A stretch of DNA of 64,000 bases from Pseudonocardia autotrophica (GCF_000717175.1 NZ_JNYD01000001.1:1-64000); one strand, 5' to 3'; shown: positions 52,697-62,886, counted from the stretch's first letter. Numbers and translations are program-made. Notes: generated by a model not told the origin, from the letters alone.

Positions 52697-52912
52697 CGTC
52701 GTTCTCCGTGCAGGTTCGCGGTGGACGAGATCCGCGTGTCCGATCATGTGGTGATCATCTCCCTGCTCGTTCGTGAGCGACAAGACGTCCGGCTCGGGAC
52801 CGGACCCCACCGGCCGATGACCCGGCGCCGTGGGTGTCGTCGGCACGGCGGCGATTGACCGCCGACGTGAGGGGAACGTCTCTGCCGAACGTGGAGCGCG
52901 ATGGAGGCGGAG

Positions 52913-53809
52913 ATGGCTCAGGACCAGTTCAGCCAGCAGGACCCGACCGAGCAGCACGCCGCGCCGGGCAGCGGCGACCGTACCGTCGAGTGGCCGGGGC
53001 GCACCGCCGACATGGACGTCCGGCCCGACCACGGCGAGGAGACCTACCGTGGGACCGGGCGCCTCGAGGGGAAGAAGGCGCTGATCACCGGCGGCGACTC
53101 CGGGATCGGCCGCGCCGTGGCGATCGCCTTCGCCCGCGAGGGCGCCGACGTGCTGATCACGTACCTGGAGGAGGAGAAGGACGACGCCGAGGAGACCGCG
53201 CGCTGGGTGCGCGAGGCGGGCCGGACGGCGATCACGGCGGCCGCCGACCTGCGCGAGGAGCAGACCTGCCGCGAGGTCGTGGCGCGTGCGGTCGACGAGC
53301 TCGGCGGGATCGACGTCCTGGTGAGCAACGCCGCCTACCAGATGTCGCAGGACGGCGGTATCGACGACATCACCACCGAGCAGTTCGACCGCGTGATGAA
53401 GACCAACGTCTACGCGTTGTTCTGGCTCGCCAAGGCCGCCGTCCCGCACATGCCCCCCGGGTCCTCGGTGATCGCCACGACGTCCGTGCAGGCCTTCCAG
53501 CCCTCCCCGCACCTGCTCGACTACGCCACCTCGAAGGCTGCGATCGTCAACTTCGTCAAGGGCCTGGGGCACAACCTCGTCGACCGCGGGATCAGGGCCA
53601 ACGCCGTGGCCCCCGGACCGGTCTGGACCCCGCTGATCCCGGCCACCATGGACGAGAAGAAGCTGGACTCCTTCGGTGCGCAGGCGCCCATGGGCCGCGC
53701 CGCGCAACCCGCCGAGCTGGCCCCGTTCTACGTGTTCCTCGCCTCGCAGGAGTCCAGCTACATGACCTCGGAGGTCCTCGGCGTCACCGGGGGGTCGCCC
53801 ATCACCTGA
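52913..53809 (+). CDS. SDR oxidoreductase, general-stress (YghA/GSP39) type
   Basis: 298 residues from ATG 52913, chosen because GGAGG ends 5 nt upstream; ATG 52901 overlaps that site. A polar N-terminal extension (about 45 residues, DQFSQQDPTEQHAAPG and a short RTVEWPGRTADMD) is typical of this subfamily. The NAD(P) motif is ITGGDSGIGRAVAIAFARE, followed by VSNAAYQMS, TTSVQAFQPSPHLLDYATSK with catalytic Tyr and Lys, and GPVWTPLIP. The substrate is unknown, probably an aldehyde or ketone. It stands alone. Confidence 0.9.
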   Translation: MAQDQFSQQDPTEQHAAPGSGDRTVEWPGRTADMDVRPDHGEETYRGTGRLEGKKALITGGDSGIGRAVAIAFAREGADVLITYLEEEKDDAEETARWVREAGRTAITAAADLREEQTCREVVARAVDELGGIDVLVSNAAYQMSQDGGIDDITTEQFDRVMKTNVYALFWLAKAAVPHMPPGSSVIATTSVQAFQPSPHLLDYATSKAAIVNFVKGLGHNLVDRGIRANAVAPGPVWTPLIPATMDEKKLDSFGAQAPMGRAAQPAELAPFYVFLASQESSYMTSEVLGVTGGSPIT

Positions 53810-53887
53810 CGACCCCGGCCCCCGGCGGTCGACGGTCTGCTCGACAGGAACCGCCCGCCGTCGACCCGACGGGTGGACACTGCCCTG

Positions 53888-56800
53888 ATGTCCCACGGCG
53901 TCGACGGCGTCGCCCTGCGCCTGCTCGGTGACCTCGAGGTCACCGGGTCCGGCGGCCCCGTGACGCCGCGGGCCGGGCAGGAGCGGCTGCTGCTGGCCGT
54001 GCTGGCGGTGGACCGGGGCAGCCCGGTCGGCCGCGACCGGCTCGTGGAGGTGCTGTGGCCGGACCGGGTGCCGGCGGGCGCGGTGAACGCGGTCCAGAAC
54101 TACGTGCTGCGGCTGCGGAGGACGTTGGAGCCGACGGCGCTGCGGATCGTGCGGGCTGCGGGCGGGTACCGGCTGGAGGTGCCCGCCCCGCGGGTGGACG
54201 CCGAGGTGGCGGAGCGGCTCGTTCAGGAGGGGCGGGCCGCCATGGCCTGTGGGGAGCCTGCCCGCGGGGAGGCGGCGTTGCGCACGGCCGTCGGGCTCTG
54301 GCGCGGCCCGGTCCTGGGCGAGTACGCCCATCTGCCCTTCGCCGAGACGGAGTGCCGCCGGCTCGAGGAGCTGTACGAGTCGGCCTGCGAGGACCGCGCC
54401 GACGCCGAGCTCGCGCTCGGGCACCACCGCGCGGTGGCCGGTGAGCTGCAGGTGATGGTCGAACGGGCTCCGCTGCGGGAACGTCGGTGGGCGCAGCTGA
54501 TGCTCGCGCTCTACCGCGACGGACGTCAGGCCGAGGCGCTGTGCGCCTACCGGACCGTGCGCGCGAGGCTTGCCGAGGAGCTCGGCATCCCACCCGGCCC
54601 GGAGCTGGCCGCCCTGCACGAGCAGATCCTCCGCCAGGACCCGGCCCTCCGGCCGCCGCGCACCGTTGTGCCGGGTTCCGGCCGGGTCGGCGGCCTCGTG
54701 GGCCGGGCCGCCGAGCTCGACGTGCTCGCCGACCGGTTCGAGGCGGCTCGCGGTGGGCACGGTTCCGTCACCGCGGTGGCGGGGGAGCCGGGGATCGGGA
54801 AGACGGCCCTGCTGCGCGCGTTCGCCGAGGCGGCGGCGGCCCGGGGCGCAGCGGTGCTGCGCGGGCGCAGCCTCGAGGGGGAGTGGCAGCCCGCCTACCG
54901 TGCGGTCGCCGAGGCCGTCGACGCCCACCTCGCGGCCCTGTCGCCCGCCGAGCTGGCCCGGGCCGCCGGGCCGTTCGCGGACGTGCTGGTCCGGCTGGTG
55001 CCGGGGCTGGCCCGGCGAGGCCTGACCGCGGACCACCGGGCGGACCCGTCCCCGGACGAGGAGCGGATCCGGATCCTCGACGGCGTCGCCCGCTTCCTGG
55101 TCACGCTGTCGGCCGACCGTCCCGTCGCCCTCGTCCTCGACGACCTCCACTGGGCGGACGCCAGCACGCTGGCACTGCTGCGGCACCTCGCCCGCGACGT
55201 CGGCGAACGGCGGATGGTGATCGTCGGTGCGTACCGCAGCGACGAGGCCGGCCCCCTCCTCGGTGACATGCTGGCCGCCCTGCGGTCGGAGGCCGACCCG
55301 ACCGTTCTCCGGCTGGCGGGTCTGGACCGGTTCGCGCTGCGGGACCTGCTCGGCGCGGTCTCCGGGGTCGGTGCGTCGGATGCGCTGGTCGGCGCGATCG
55401 CACGGCGGACGGGAGGCAATCCGTTCTTCGCCCGGGAGCTGCTCCGGCAGCTGCGCGAGGACGGGGCGGTCCGGCCCGGTCCGGACGGGCTCCTCGCGGG
55501 GAACGTCGCGCCGGACGCGGTGCCGGAGGGGGTCCGGCAGGTCCTCGCCCGGCGCCGGAGGCGCCTGCCGGAGGCGGCCGACCTCCTGCTCGACCACGCC
55601 GCCACCTTCGACGGTCCCTTCCCGTTCGCCACGGTCGCCCGGGTGGCCGGGCTGTCCGAGGACGACGCCCTCGACGCGCTCGACGTGGTCCTCGCGGCCG
55701 GTCTCGTCGAGCCCGATCCGGCACCCGACCGGTACCGGTTCGGGCACGCGCTGATCCGGCAGGCCGTTCTCGCCGACCTCAACCCGTCGCGGCGCCTCCG
55801 GCTGCACCGCAGACTCGCCGAGGGCCTCGACGCCGACCGGGCGTCGGGCTCGTCCGGGATCGGCGCGGGGGAGGTCGCGGCGCAGTACCACGCCGGCGCC
55901 GCGCTCCCGGGTGGCGGAGCAGGCGTCGGCCGGGCGATCGAGGCGGCCGACGAGGCGGAGGCGGCCGCGGCCCACCAGGAGGCGGCCCGCTTCCTCGCGA
56001 TGGCGGCCGACCTCGCGGGCCCGGACGACGACCGGTGGACCGCGGTCGTCGCGCGGCTGGGCCTCGCCCAGGTGTGGGCCGGGAACGTCGACGCGGCCGT
56101 CGAGGCCGCGGGTGAGGCGGCCGAGCGGCTCGCGGCGGGCGACCCGGCCGCGGCCGCCGCCTACCTCGCCACGGTGGCCTCGGCGCTGGCCAGCGCGGAC
56201 AGCGACGAGCATGCGTGGGGCCTCGCCGCCCGGGGACTGCGGCTGGCGGGCGGTCGGCGCGACGCCGTCTGGGCCACGCTGACGGTGCACGAGCTGGACC
56301 GCCGGGAGGCCGCCGACCCGACGTTCCCCGGGATCACGCTCGACCACCCCGACCGCCGTGAGGCGCTGCGGATCCTGCTCGCCGAGGGGTCGCTCGCCGA
56401 TCGCCCCGACCTCGCACGGCTCGCGGTGGCGGCGACCTACGGTCGGCGCGACCGCATCCCGGACACGCTCGCCGCGGACCCGACCGTCCGGCTCCTCGTC
56501 CTCGGCGACCTGCACGGCGCGGTCCCGTTGATCGAGGACGCCGTCGCCGCCGCCCACGACCGGGGCCGCCTCGCCCTGGAGGGCTATCACCGGACGCTGC
56601 TGGCCCGGGCCCACGCCGCGCTCGGCCGGATCGAGGACGCGCGCTCGGGCCTGGCCGAGGCGCGCGCACTCGCCGCACGGTCCGGCTACCCCGGATGGGG
56701 CTGGCAGCGGATCCACGACATCGGGACGCTCGACGCGATCGCCCACGCCACGGACGTCGGCTGGACGGACGTGCTCGCGCAGCTCGACCAGGCCTACGCC

Positions 56801-57364
56801 ACGGCGAACGGGCCGGGCCGGCGGTTGGAGGCGTCGGCGAGCGCCTGCGGGGCCAAGGCGGCCGCGCGGCTGGGCCGCACGGACGAGGCACTGCGCCGCT
56901 GCGCACGGGTGCTCCCCGGCCTGCGGCGCGCCCCGGCCTGGGCCATGAACCACCTCCGGACGCTGAGCGACGCCGTCGAGACGCTGTGGCTCGTCGCCGG
57001 GCCCGGCCCGCACCACCATCCCGACGTCCCGGTGCTCGACCGGATCGCCCGCGACACGGCCCTGCCCGCCGACTTCCGGTTCCCGATGATGGACATCCAC
57101 CTCACCCTGGCCCGGCTGGCCGCACTCGACGGCCGCCCCGCCGAGGCGACCCGTCTCCTCGACCGGGCCCGGACCGCACTCGACGAGCGGGGCGCCCGGC
57201 CGCTGCGCGCGATCGTCGATCACGACGCAGCCCTCGTCGCCTCCTACGACGGCCGTCCCGACGAGGCCGCCGGCCTGAGAGCGTCCGCGGTGGCCGTGTT
57301 CGAGCAGCTCGGCATGACCGGCTGGGTCCGCCGTGCCGAGCGATCTCGCGTGAGTGCGCGGTGA
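53888..57364 (+). CDS. Large BTAD/AAA-ATPase transcriptional regulator
   Basis: 1158 residues from ATG 53888 (GTG 53873 possible). An OmpR-type winged helix (LRLLGDLEVTGSGGP, then RDRLVEVLWPDRVPAGAVNA) and a BTAD domain (DAEVAERLVQEGRAAMACGE to about residue 250) precede an ATPase with AVAGEPGIGKTALLRAFAEA (Walker A) and ALVLDDLHWADASTLALLRH (Walker B). A long helical TPR-like C-terminal half has no LuxR helix-turn-helix. This is the architecture of large SARP-like pathway regulators. Targets are unknown; the adjacent cupin, small gene, second regulator and flavin oxidase are candidates. Confidence 0.88.
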   Translation: MSHGVDGVALRLLGDLEVTGSGGPVTPRAGQERLLLAVLAVDRGSPVGRDRLVEVLWPDRVPAGAVNAVQNYVLRLRRTLEPTALRIVRAAGGYRLEVPAPRVDAEVAERLVQEGRAAMACGEPARGEAALRTAVGLWRGPVLGEYAHLPFAETECRRLEELYESACEDRADAELALGHHRAVAGELQVMVERAPLRERRWAQLMLALYRDGRQAEALCAYRTVRARLAEELGIPPGPELAALHEQILRQDPALRPPRTVVPGSGRVGGLVGRAAELDVLADRFEAARGGHGSVTAVAGEPGIGKTALLRAFAEAAAARGAAVLRGRSLEGEWQPAYRAVAEAVDAHLAALSPAELARAAGPFADVLVRLVPGLARRGLTADHRADPSPDEERIRILDGVARFLVTLSADRPVALVLDDLHWADASTLALLRHLARDVGERRMVIVGAYRSDEAGPLLGDMLAALRSEADPTVLRLAGLDRFALRDLLGAVSGVGASDALVGAIARRTGGNPFFARELLRQLREDGAVRPGPDGLLAGNVAPDAVPEGVRQVLARRRRRLPEAADLLLDHAATFDGPFPFATVARVAGLSEDDALDALDVVLAAGLVEPDPAPDRYRFGHALIRQAVLADLNPSRRLRLHRRLAEGLDADRASGSSGIGAGEVAAQYHAGAALPGGGAGVGRAIEAADEAEAAAAHQEAARFLAMAADLAGPDDDRWTAVVARLGLAQVWAGNVDAAVEAAGEAAERLAAGDPAAAAAYLATVASALASADSDEHAWGLAARGLRLAGGRRDAVWATLTVHELDRREAADPTFPGITLDHPDRREALRILLAEGSLADRPDLARLAVAATYGRRDRIPDTLAADPTVRLLVLGDLHGAVPLIEDAVAAAHDRGRLALEGYHRTLLARAHAALGRIEDARSGLAEARALAARSGYPGWGWQRIHDIGTLDAIAHATDVGWTDVLAQLDQAYATANGPGRRLEASASACGAKAAARLGRTDEALRRCARVLPGLRRAPAWAMNHLRTLSDAVETLWLVAGPGPHHHPDVPVLDRIARDTALPADFRFPMMDIHLTLARLAALDGRPAEATRLLDRARTALDERGARPLRAIVDHDAALVASYDGRPDEAAGLRASAVAVFEQLGMTGWVRRAERSRVSAR

Positions 57365-57421
57365 CCGCGGCGAGACCGGTCCGGAGCAGCATGACGCCTC
57401 CGACGAACACGGAGGTGCGGG

Positions 57422-57787
57422 ATGCCCGCGATCAGCAGTGCCGAGGCCCCTGCGGTCATCGACGGCGGTGGGGTCGAGCTCAAGGGCCACGAGATCGGCG
57501 GCGAGATGACGGTCGGGTTCGTCCGGCTGCCGGGTGGCACCGACCTCGGTCCGGCTCTCGCGGGCCTGCCCGGTGACCTGTGCCCGTGCCCGCACTGGGG
57601 CTACGTCCTCTCCGGACGGATCGAGGTGCGCTCCGAGGAGGGCGCCGAGCTGGTCACGGCCGGCCAGGCCTTCTACTGGTCACCGGGCCACGCGCCGATC
57701 GCGCTGGAGGACACCGAGTACGTCGACTTCTCACCGACCCGGGAGCTCGCCCCGGTCGTCGCCCACCTCACCCGTTCCCCCGGCTGA
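57422..57787 (+). CDS. Small cupin-domain protein
   Basis: 121 residues from ATG 57422 with GGAGG 9 nt upstream. A single cupin barrel is suggested by CPHWGYVLSGRIEVRSEEGA (motif 1, with one His kept) and GQAFYWSPGHAPIALEDTEY (motif 2). Metal ligands are incomplete compared with classic cupins, so a binding or sensing role is as likely as catalysis. It lies between the two giant regulators. Confidence 0.8.
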   Translation: MPAISSAEAPAVIDGGGVELKGHEIGGEMTVGFVRLPGGTDLGPALAGLPGDLCPCPHWGYVLSGRIEVRSEEGAELVTAGQAFYWSPGHAPIALEDTEYVDFSPTRELAPVVAHLTRSPG

Positions 57788-57827
57788 CCCGGCCCGGGAC
57801 GGGAGCCCGACGGTGGGGAGGGCCGAC

Positions 57828-58085
57828 GTGATCACGATGCTCGGCGTGCCGGTCACACTCACGAGCAGCGCCTCCGACGGGCGGCTCGCCGTTCACGACC
57901 AGTCCCGGCTGCGCGGCGCCGCCCGCCATGCGCGACTCGTACTCCCCGGGACGATCGGCGAGGTCATCGCCCGGGAGCTCACCGCCTACGCGGACTTCGG
58001 ACGGCGTTTCCAGAACGACCCCCTGATCGATCGACTCGCCCAGGAGGTCCTGGCCATCCGTCCGCCCGGATCCCGCTCCGCCTGA
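57828..58085 (+). CDS. Hypothetical protein
   Basis: 85 residues from GTG 57828, chosen because GGGAGGG ends 6 nt upstream; GTG 57813 and ATG 57837 are alternatives. The N-terminal part (VITMLGVPVTLTSSASDGRL) is beta-like and could be a truncated cupin. The C-terminal part (TIGEVIARELTAYADFGRRF and NDPLIDRLAQEVLAIRP) is helical. I do not recognise the family. It lies between the cupin gene and the second regulator, same strand, with short gaps. Confidence 0.55.
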   Translation: MITMLGVPVTLTSSASDGRLAVHDQSRLRGAARHARLVLPGTIGEVIARELTAYADFGRRFQNDPLIDRLAQEVLAIRPPGSRSA

Positions 58086-58150
58086 GCCGTTCCTTGTCGC
58101 CGATTCCCGTTCCCGGGACACTCGCCCACGCTCCTGGGGAGGGGGCGAGC

Positions 58151-61100
58151 ATGGACGAGGCGGCAGGGGAGGCGCTGTCGATCCGGCTCCTGGGCGGCTT
58201 CGCGGTCGGCGTCGGCGCTCGGTGGGTCGGCGACGGCGCGTGGCGGCTGCGCAAGGCCCGCACCCTGGTGAAGCTGCTCGCCCTCGAGCCGGAGCGGCGC
58301 GTCCACCAGGACCGGTTGTGCGAGCTGTGGTGGCCGGGCAACGACGGGACCGCCACCCGCAACAACCTGCACCAGGTGCTGCACGCCGCCCGGCGGGCGC
58401 TCGGCACGGTCGGGGTCGGCGGCGGGATCGTCCTGCGTCGCGAGCTGGTCGCGCTGGCGCCGGGACGGCCGGTCGTCGTCGATCTGGAGGAGTTCCGGCG
58501 CCGGGCCCGCACGGCCCGCGGGTCGACGGATCCCGAGGAGATCGAGCGTGTCCTCGCGGCCGGTGCCGGTGAGCTGCTGCCCGAGGACCGCTACGAGGCC
58601 TGGGCGCAGCCGCACCGGGACGCCCTGCTGGCCGTCCGGACCGAGCTCGCGCTGGCTGCCGCGGAGTGTGTCGACCACGGTCGTGCGGTCGAGATCCTCG
58701 TGCCGGTCCAGCGGGAGGACGGGCTCCACGAGCCGGTCGCGCGGGCGCTGATGCGGGCGCTGGCCGCCGGCGGCCGGCACGCCGAGGCGCTGGCGGTGTT
58801 CGAGCGGCTGCGCGACGGGATCGAGCGGGAGTTCGGCGGCGTGCCCGACCCGCGGACCCGCCGGCTCTACCGCGACCTGCTGGCGGGATCGACCGTCGAC
58901 GTCGAGCCCGTTCCCGCGGACCCGCACAACCTCCCGCTCGAGGTCACCGAGCTGATCGGTCGCGGGGCGGAGCTCGAGGAGACGGCCGTGCTCCTGGACC
59001 GGACCCGGATGCTGACGATCACGGGGCCCGGCGGCGCGGGGAAGACCCGGTTGGCGATCGAGATCGCCCGACGGCGGCGGGACCGCCACCCCGACGGCGT
59101 CCGGCTGGTCGAGCTCGCGGCTCTCTCCAGGCCGGCGCTGGTGGCTCAGCACGTCGCTGCCGGACTGGGCCTGACGCTGCCGGAGCGCGGCGAGCCGCTG
59201 CCCGCGCTGGTCCGCCAGCTCGGCGGCCGGCGAATGCTGCTCGTCCTCGACAACTGCGAGCACCTGGTCGACCCGTGCGCGCATCTGGCCGGTGAGCTGC
59301 TGCGCCGCTGCCCGGGGCTGATGATCCTGGCCACCAGCCGGGAGCCGTTGCGCGCCGAGGGCGAGGTCGCCTGGCGCATCCCGCCCCTGGCCCTGCCCGG
59401 GCCGGACTCGACGGCCCGCGGGGTGGGGCACGTGGCCGCCGCGCGGCTGTTCGTGCAGCGCGCGAAGGCCGTCGCGCCGCGCTTCACGCTCACGGACGAC
59501 AACGCCGGGGCGATCGCCCGGATCTGCGTGGACCTCGACGGCCTGCCCCTCGCTCTCGAGCTCGCCGCCGCCCGCCTGCCCGCCCTCGACCCGGGGCAGA
59601 TCGCCGCCCGGCTCGACGACGCGCTGGGCGTACTGGGGCCCGGGCACCGGACCGCGCCCGACCGGCAGCGGACCCTGCGCGCGACCGTCGACTGGAGCTA
59701 TCGGTTGCTCGACGACGCCGAGCGCACGGTGTTCCGGCACCTCGGCGTCTTCTCCGGGAGCGTCGGTCTCGAGGCGGTGGAGGCGGTGTGCGGCCGGGAC
59801 GTCGAGGGTCCCGGCACGAGGCGCACGCCGACCCTCCAGGCCCTCGCCGGGCTGGTCGACAAGTCCCTCGTGCTGGCCGGGACGCGGGCCGGCGCCACCC
59901 GTTACCGGCTCCTCGCCACCCTCCGGCAGTACGCCGCCGAGGCGGCGGTGGAGGCGGGCGAGGCGCGGTCGGCCCGACGACGTCACCTCGGGTGGTACGG
60001 CACCGTCGCGGCCCGGTGCGACACCACGACCGGTGCCGGCACCGCGGTGCTCGACGCCGAGTCGGACGAGCTGCGGTCCGCGCTGGAGTTCGCCCTCGTC
60101 GACGATCCCGGGGCCGCGCTCGACCTGGCGGTGCGCCTCTGGCCGTACTGGCTCGCCCGCGGCCGGTTCCGCGAGGGCGCCCGCTGGCTGGAGGACGCGC
60201 TGGCGGCGGCGCCCGAGGGCGGTGCCGCGCGGGGCGCCGCGGTGTTCGCCCTCGCCGTGCTCGACGTCCGGTGCGGGCGCGGGGAACGGCTGGCCGAGCT
60301 CGGTGCGCGGCACGTGGCGGTGCAGCGGGAGCTCCGCGAGCCGGAACCCGCGCAGGCGCTCCAGCTGAGCGCGGTGCTCGCCTTCATGGACGGGGCCTGG
60401 GCGACGGCGTGTGCGCTCGCCGAGGAGTGCCTCGGCGCGGCCGGGCGCTCGGACGGCGCCGCCGCCGCGGCCGTCCACCTGCTCGGTCTCGTCGCGCTGT
60501 CGCAGGGGAAGTGGTGCATCGCGCGGGAGCAGCTGCTCCGGGCGCTGGACATGCTCCGGGCACTGCCCCGGCCCGGGCGACCGTTCTTCGCGCCGGTCCT
60601 GCTCGGGGTGGCGGTCGACCGCGACGGACCCCGCACGGTGTTCGAGGAGACGATGCTCCAGGGTCGGCTGGTCGCGGCGGACCGGGCCGCGGGCTACGTC
60701 CGCTGCAACCTCGCCTGGCTCGCCCGTGCGGAGGGCGAGCTCGACGAGGCGGCGGCGTGCGTCGACGCGGCGCTGCAGGGCTTCACCGCACGGAAGGACC
60801 TGGTCGGCCGCGCGGTCGCCCTGAACCACCAGGGCTGTCTCCTCGGGGTGCGCGGCGAGTTCGGGCCAGGGCGGGCGGCGCTGCGCGAGGCGCTCCGCCT
60901 CCGCGAGGGGCTCGGCGACCGCCGCGCCGTCGGCCTGACGACGGGGAACCTCGGCCTGCTCGCCGCGGCCGCGGGCGACGTCGCCCACGGGCGTGACCTG
61001 GTCCGGCTGGCGGCGACCGGGTTCCGCGAGACACGCGACGGGCCCGGCACCATCGGCATGCTCGCCGCCCTGGCCGACATCGCCATGGACGGCGGCGACC

Positions 61101-61321
61101 ACGCCGAGGCGGGGCGGCTCCTCGAGCACGCGGTGGCCCGCGCGACGGGCGGCCCGGGGGACCACCGGTGGGCCGGCTGGTTGTCGCTCCAGCTCGCGGA
61201 GGCCCGCCGGCGCGTCGGCCGCACGGCCGCGGCGGAGGAGGCCCGGCGCTCGGCCGAGGCGCTGTTCGCCACCCTCGGCGCGGTCGACGGGCTGGCCGCC
61301 TGCGCCGGCCGATCGTCCTGA
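58151..61321 (+). CDS. Large winged-helix/BTAD/NB-ARC transcriptional regulator
   Basis: 1056 residues from ATG 58151 (GGGGAGGGGG upstream); an upstream GTG at 58094 is less likely. The N-terminal winged helix (IRLLGGFAVGVGARWVGDGA, KARTLVKLLALEPERRVHQD, WWPGNDGTATRNNLHQVLHA) and BTAD region (to about residue 270) are followed by an NB-ARC ATPase: LTITGPGGAGKTRLAIEIAR (P-loop), RMLLVLDNCEHLVDP (Walker B), ILATSREPLRAEGE and GLPLALELAAARL. A TPR-like C-terminal half completes it. Unlike the regulator at 53888, its ATPase is of the AfsR/NB-ARC class, so the pair is not a simple recent duplication. Confidence 0.88.
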   Translation: MDEAAGEALSIRLLGGFAVGVGARWVGDGAWRLRKARTLVKLLALEPERRVHQDRLCELWWPGNDGTATRNNLHQVLHAARRALGTVGVGGGIVLRRELVALAPGRPVVVDLEEFRRRARTARGSTDPEEIERVLAAGAGELLPEDRYEAWAQPHRDALLAVRTELALAAAECVDHGRAVEILVPVQREDGLHEPVARALMRALAAGGRHAEALAVFERLRDGIEREFGGVPDPRTRRLYRDLLAGSTVDVEPVPADPHNLPLEVTELIGRGAELEETAVLLDRTRMLTITGPGGAGKTRLAIEIARRRRDRHPDGVRLVELAALSRPALVAQHVAAGLGLTLPERGEPLPALVRQLGGRRMLLVLDNCEHLVDPCAHLAGELLRRCPGLMILATSREPLRAEGEVAWRIPPLALPGPDSTARGVGHVAAARLFVQRAKAVAPRFTLTDDNAGAIARICVDLDGLPLALELAAARLPALDPGQIAARLDDALGVLGPGHRTAPDRQRTLRATVDWSYRLLDDAERTVFRHLGVFSGSVGLEAVEAVCGRDVEGPGTRRTPTLQALAGLVDKSLVLAGTRAGATRYRLLATLRQYAAEAAVEAGEARSARRRHLGWYGTVAARCDTTTGAGTAVLDAESDELRSALEFALVDDPGAALDLAVRLWPYWLARGRFREGARWLEDALAAAPEGGAARGAAVFALAVLDVRCGRGERLAELGARHVAVQRELREPEPAQALQLSAVLAFMDGAWATACALAEECLGAAGRSDGAAAAAVHLLGLVALSQGKWCIAREQLLRALDMLRALPRPGRPFFAPVLLGVAVDRDGPRTVFEETMLQGRLVAADRAAGYVRCNLAWLARAEGELDEAAACVDAALQGFTARKDLVGRAVALNHQGCLLGVRGEFGPGRAALREALRLREGLGDRRAVGLTTGNLGLLAAAAGDVAHGRDLVRLAATGFRETRDGPGTIGMLAALADIAMDGGDHAEAGRLLEHAVARATGGPGDHRWAGWLSLQLAEARRRVGRTAAAEEARRSAEALFATLGAVDGLAACAGRSS

Positions 61322-61442
61322 TTCCTGTCCGACGTCGCTGTTCAGCCGGTGCAAAGTCCGCGCCCCTACCGTCGCGCTCCACCCGCGCCGGGGCACGAGA
61401 CCGATCGACCGGGGACCCGGCGCCGAGTCCGAGGAGCACACC

Positions 61443-62840
61443 ATGACGGTGACGAGGAGCAGCGACCGCGCCGGCCTCGCGACGGCGCTCGCGGAGCTGG
61501 CCGACCGGATGGACGGCACGGTGGTCGGGCCGCCGGATCCGGAGTTCGACAGCGTGCGGCGAGTGTGGAACGGCTGCGTCGACCGGTACCCGGCCGCGGT
61601 CGTCCGTTGCCGGTCGGTGCCCGACGTCGTCGCGGCGGTCGGCCTGGCGCGGGAGCACGACCTGCCGCTCTCCGTGCGCGGTGGCGGGCACGGCCTGCCC
61701 GGGTTCGCGACCAACGACGGCGGGATCGTCGTCGACCTGTCCCGGATGCGGGAGATCCGGGTGGACCCGGCCGCGCGGCGCGCCCACGTCGGCGGCGGGG
61801 CGTTGTGGGGCGACGTCGACGCGGCGACGGCCGCCCACGGGCTCGCGACCCCGGGCGGCCTGGTCTCGACGACGGGCGTCGCCGGGCTGACCCTCGGCGG
61901 CGGGATCGGCTGGTTGTCCCGCCGGTACGGGCTGGCCTGCGACAACCTGGTCGCCGCCGAGGTCGTGACCGCCGACGGACAGGTCGTGCGCGCGGACGAC
62001 GAGCACGACCCCGAGCTGATGTGGGGCCTGCGGGGCGGCGGGGGCAACTTCGGAGTGGTCACCGGGCTCACGTTCGCGCTGCACCCCGTCGCCGAGGTCA
62101 CGGCCGGCCTGGCGCTGTTCCCGCTGGACCGGGCGGCCGAGGTGGTGGCCTTCTACCGCGAGTACGTCACCGGGGTCCCGGACGACTTCCGGACGCTGCT
62201 GAGCTTCCTCACCGCGCCGCCCGCGGCGTTCGTCCCGCCGGACCTGCGGGATCGGCCCGTCGTCGCCGTCGTGGGGTGTCACTGCGGCGCGGCGGGGGAA
62301 GCCCAGGACCTGCTCGCGCCGCTGCGGGCCCTCGGCCCGGCCGCGGACCCGTTCGGGCCGATGCCGTACCCGGTCTGGCAGACGGCGTTCGACGCGAAGG
62401 TCCCGGCCGGGCGCCGATACCACTTCGCCGGCGGGTACACCTCCGGCTGCCCCGACGACCTGGTCGGGGCCGTCGTCGAGGCCGTCCGGGCCCGCCCGTC
62501 GACCGCGAGCGAGTTCCACCTGCACCAGATGGGCGGCGCGGTCGCGCGGGTCGGGGCGGAGGCGACGGCCTACCCGGGGCGGGACGCCGCGTTCACGTTC
62601 AACGTCATCGGCATCTGGGACGACCCCGCGGACGACGGGGCGAACCAGGCGTGGGCCAGGGACCTCGCCCGCGCGACGGCGCGCCACGGCGAGGGAGGTG
62701 GGTACGTCAACTTCCTCACCGAGAACCAGGAAGCCCTGCGGGACACCTACGGCGCACGGCGCTACGCGCGGTTGGTGGAGCTGAAGCGGCGCTACGACCC
62801 CACCAACCTGTTCCGCCTCAACCAGAACATCGCGCCGTGA
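61443..62840 (+). CDS. BBE-type FAD-linked oxidase
   Basis: 465 residues from ATG 61443; the in-frame extension lies inside the regulator gene. PCMH-type FAD domain: LPLSVRGGGHGLPGFATNDG with His83 and GLACDN with Cys166, the two residues that attach FAD covalently in berberine-bridge-type oxidases. TLGGGIGWLSRRYG and GLRGGGGNFGVVTGL follow. The C-terminal BBE segment RRYDPTNLFRLNQNI ends the protein. These enzymes oxidise alcohols, sugars or alkaloid-like substrates and often occur in secondary metabolism. No signal peptide is seen. It may be controlled by the upstream regulators. Confidence 0.92.
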   Translation: MTVTRSSDRAGLATALAELADRMDGTVVGPPDPEFDSVRRVWNGCVDRYPAAVVRCRSVPDVVAAVGLAREHDLPLSVRGGGHGLPGFATNDGGIVVDLSRMREIRVDPAARRAHVGGGALWGDVDAATAAHGLATPGGLVSTTGVAGLTLGGGIGWLSRRYGLACDNLVAAEVVTADGQVVRADDEHDPELMWGLRGGGGNFGVVTGLTFALHPVAEVTAGLALFPLDRAAEVVAFYREYVTGVPDDFRTLLSFLTAPPAAFVPPDLRDRPVVAVVGCHCGAAGEAQDLLAPLRALGPAADPFGPMPYPVWQTAFDAKVPAGRRYHFAGGYTSGCPDDLVGAVVEAVRARPSTASEFHLHQMGGAVARVGAEATAYPGRDAAFTFNVIGIWDDPADDGANQAWARDLARATARHGEGGGYVNFLTENQEALRDTYGARRYARLVELKRRYDPTNLFRLNQNIAP

Positions 62841-62886
62841 CACGTGGTCGCGGCGGCCGCGGAGGGGTCGGCCGCCGCGCCCGGGG

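Noticed and set aside
57986..62101. Minus-strand open frame of about 1370 codons opposite the second regulator and the BBE oxidase
   Set aside because: Same GC artefact; both plus-strand proteins have complete domain signatures.
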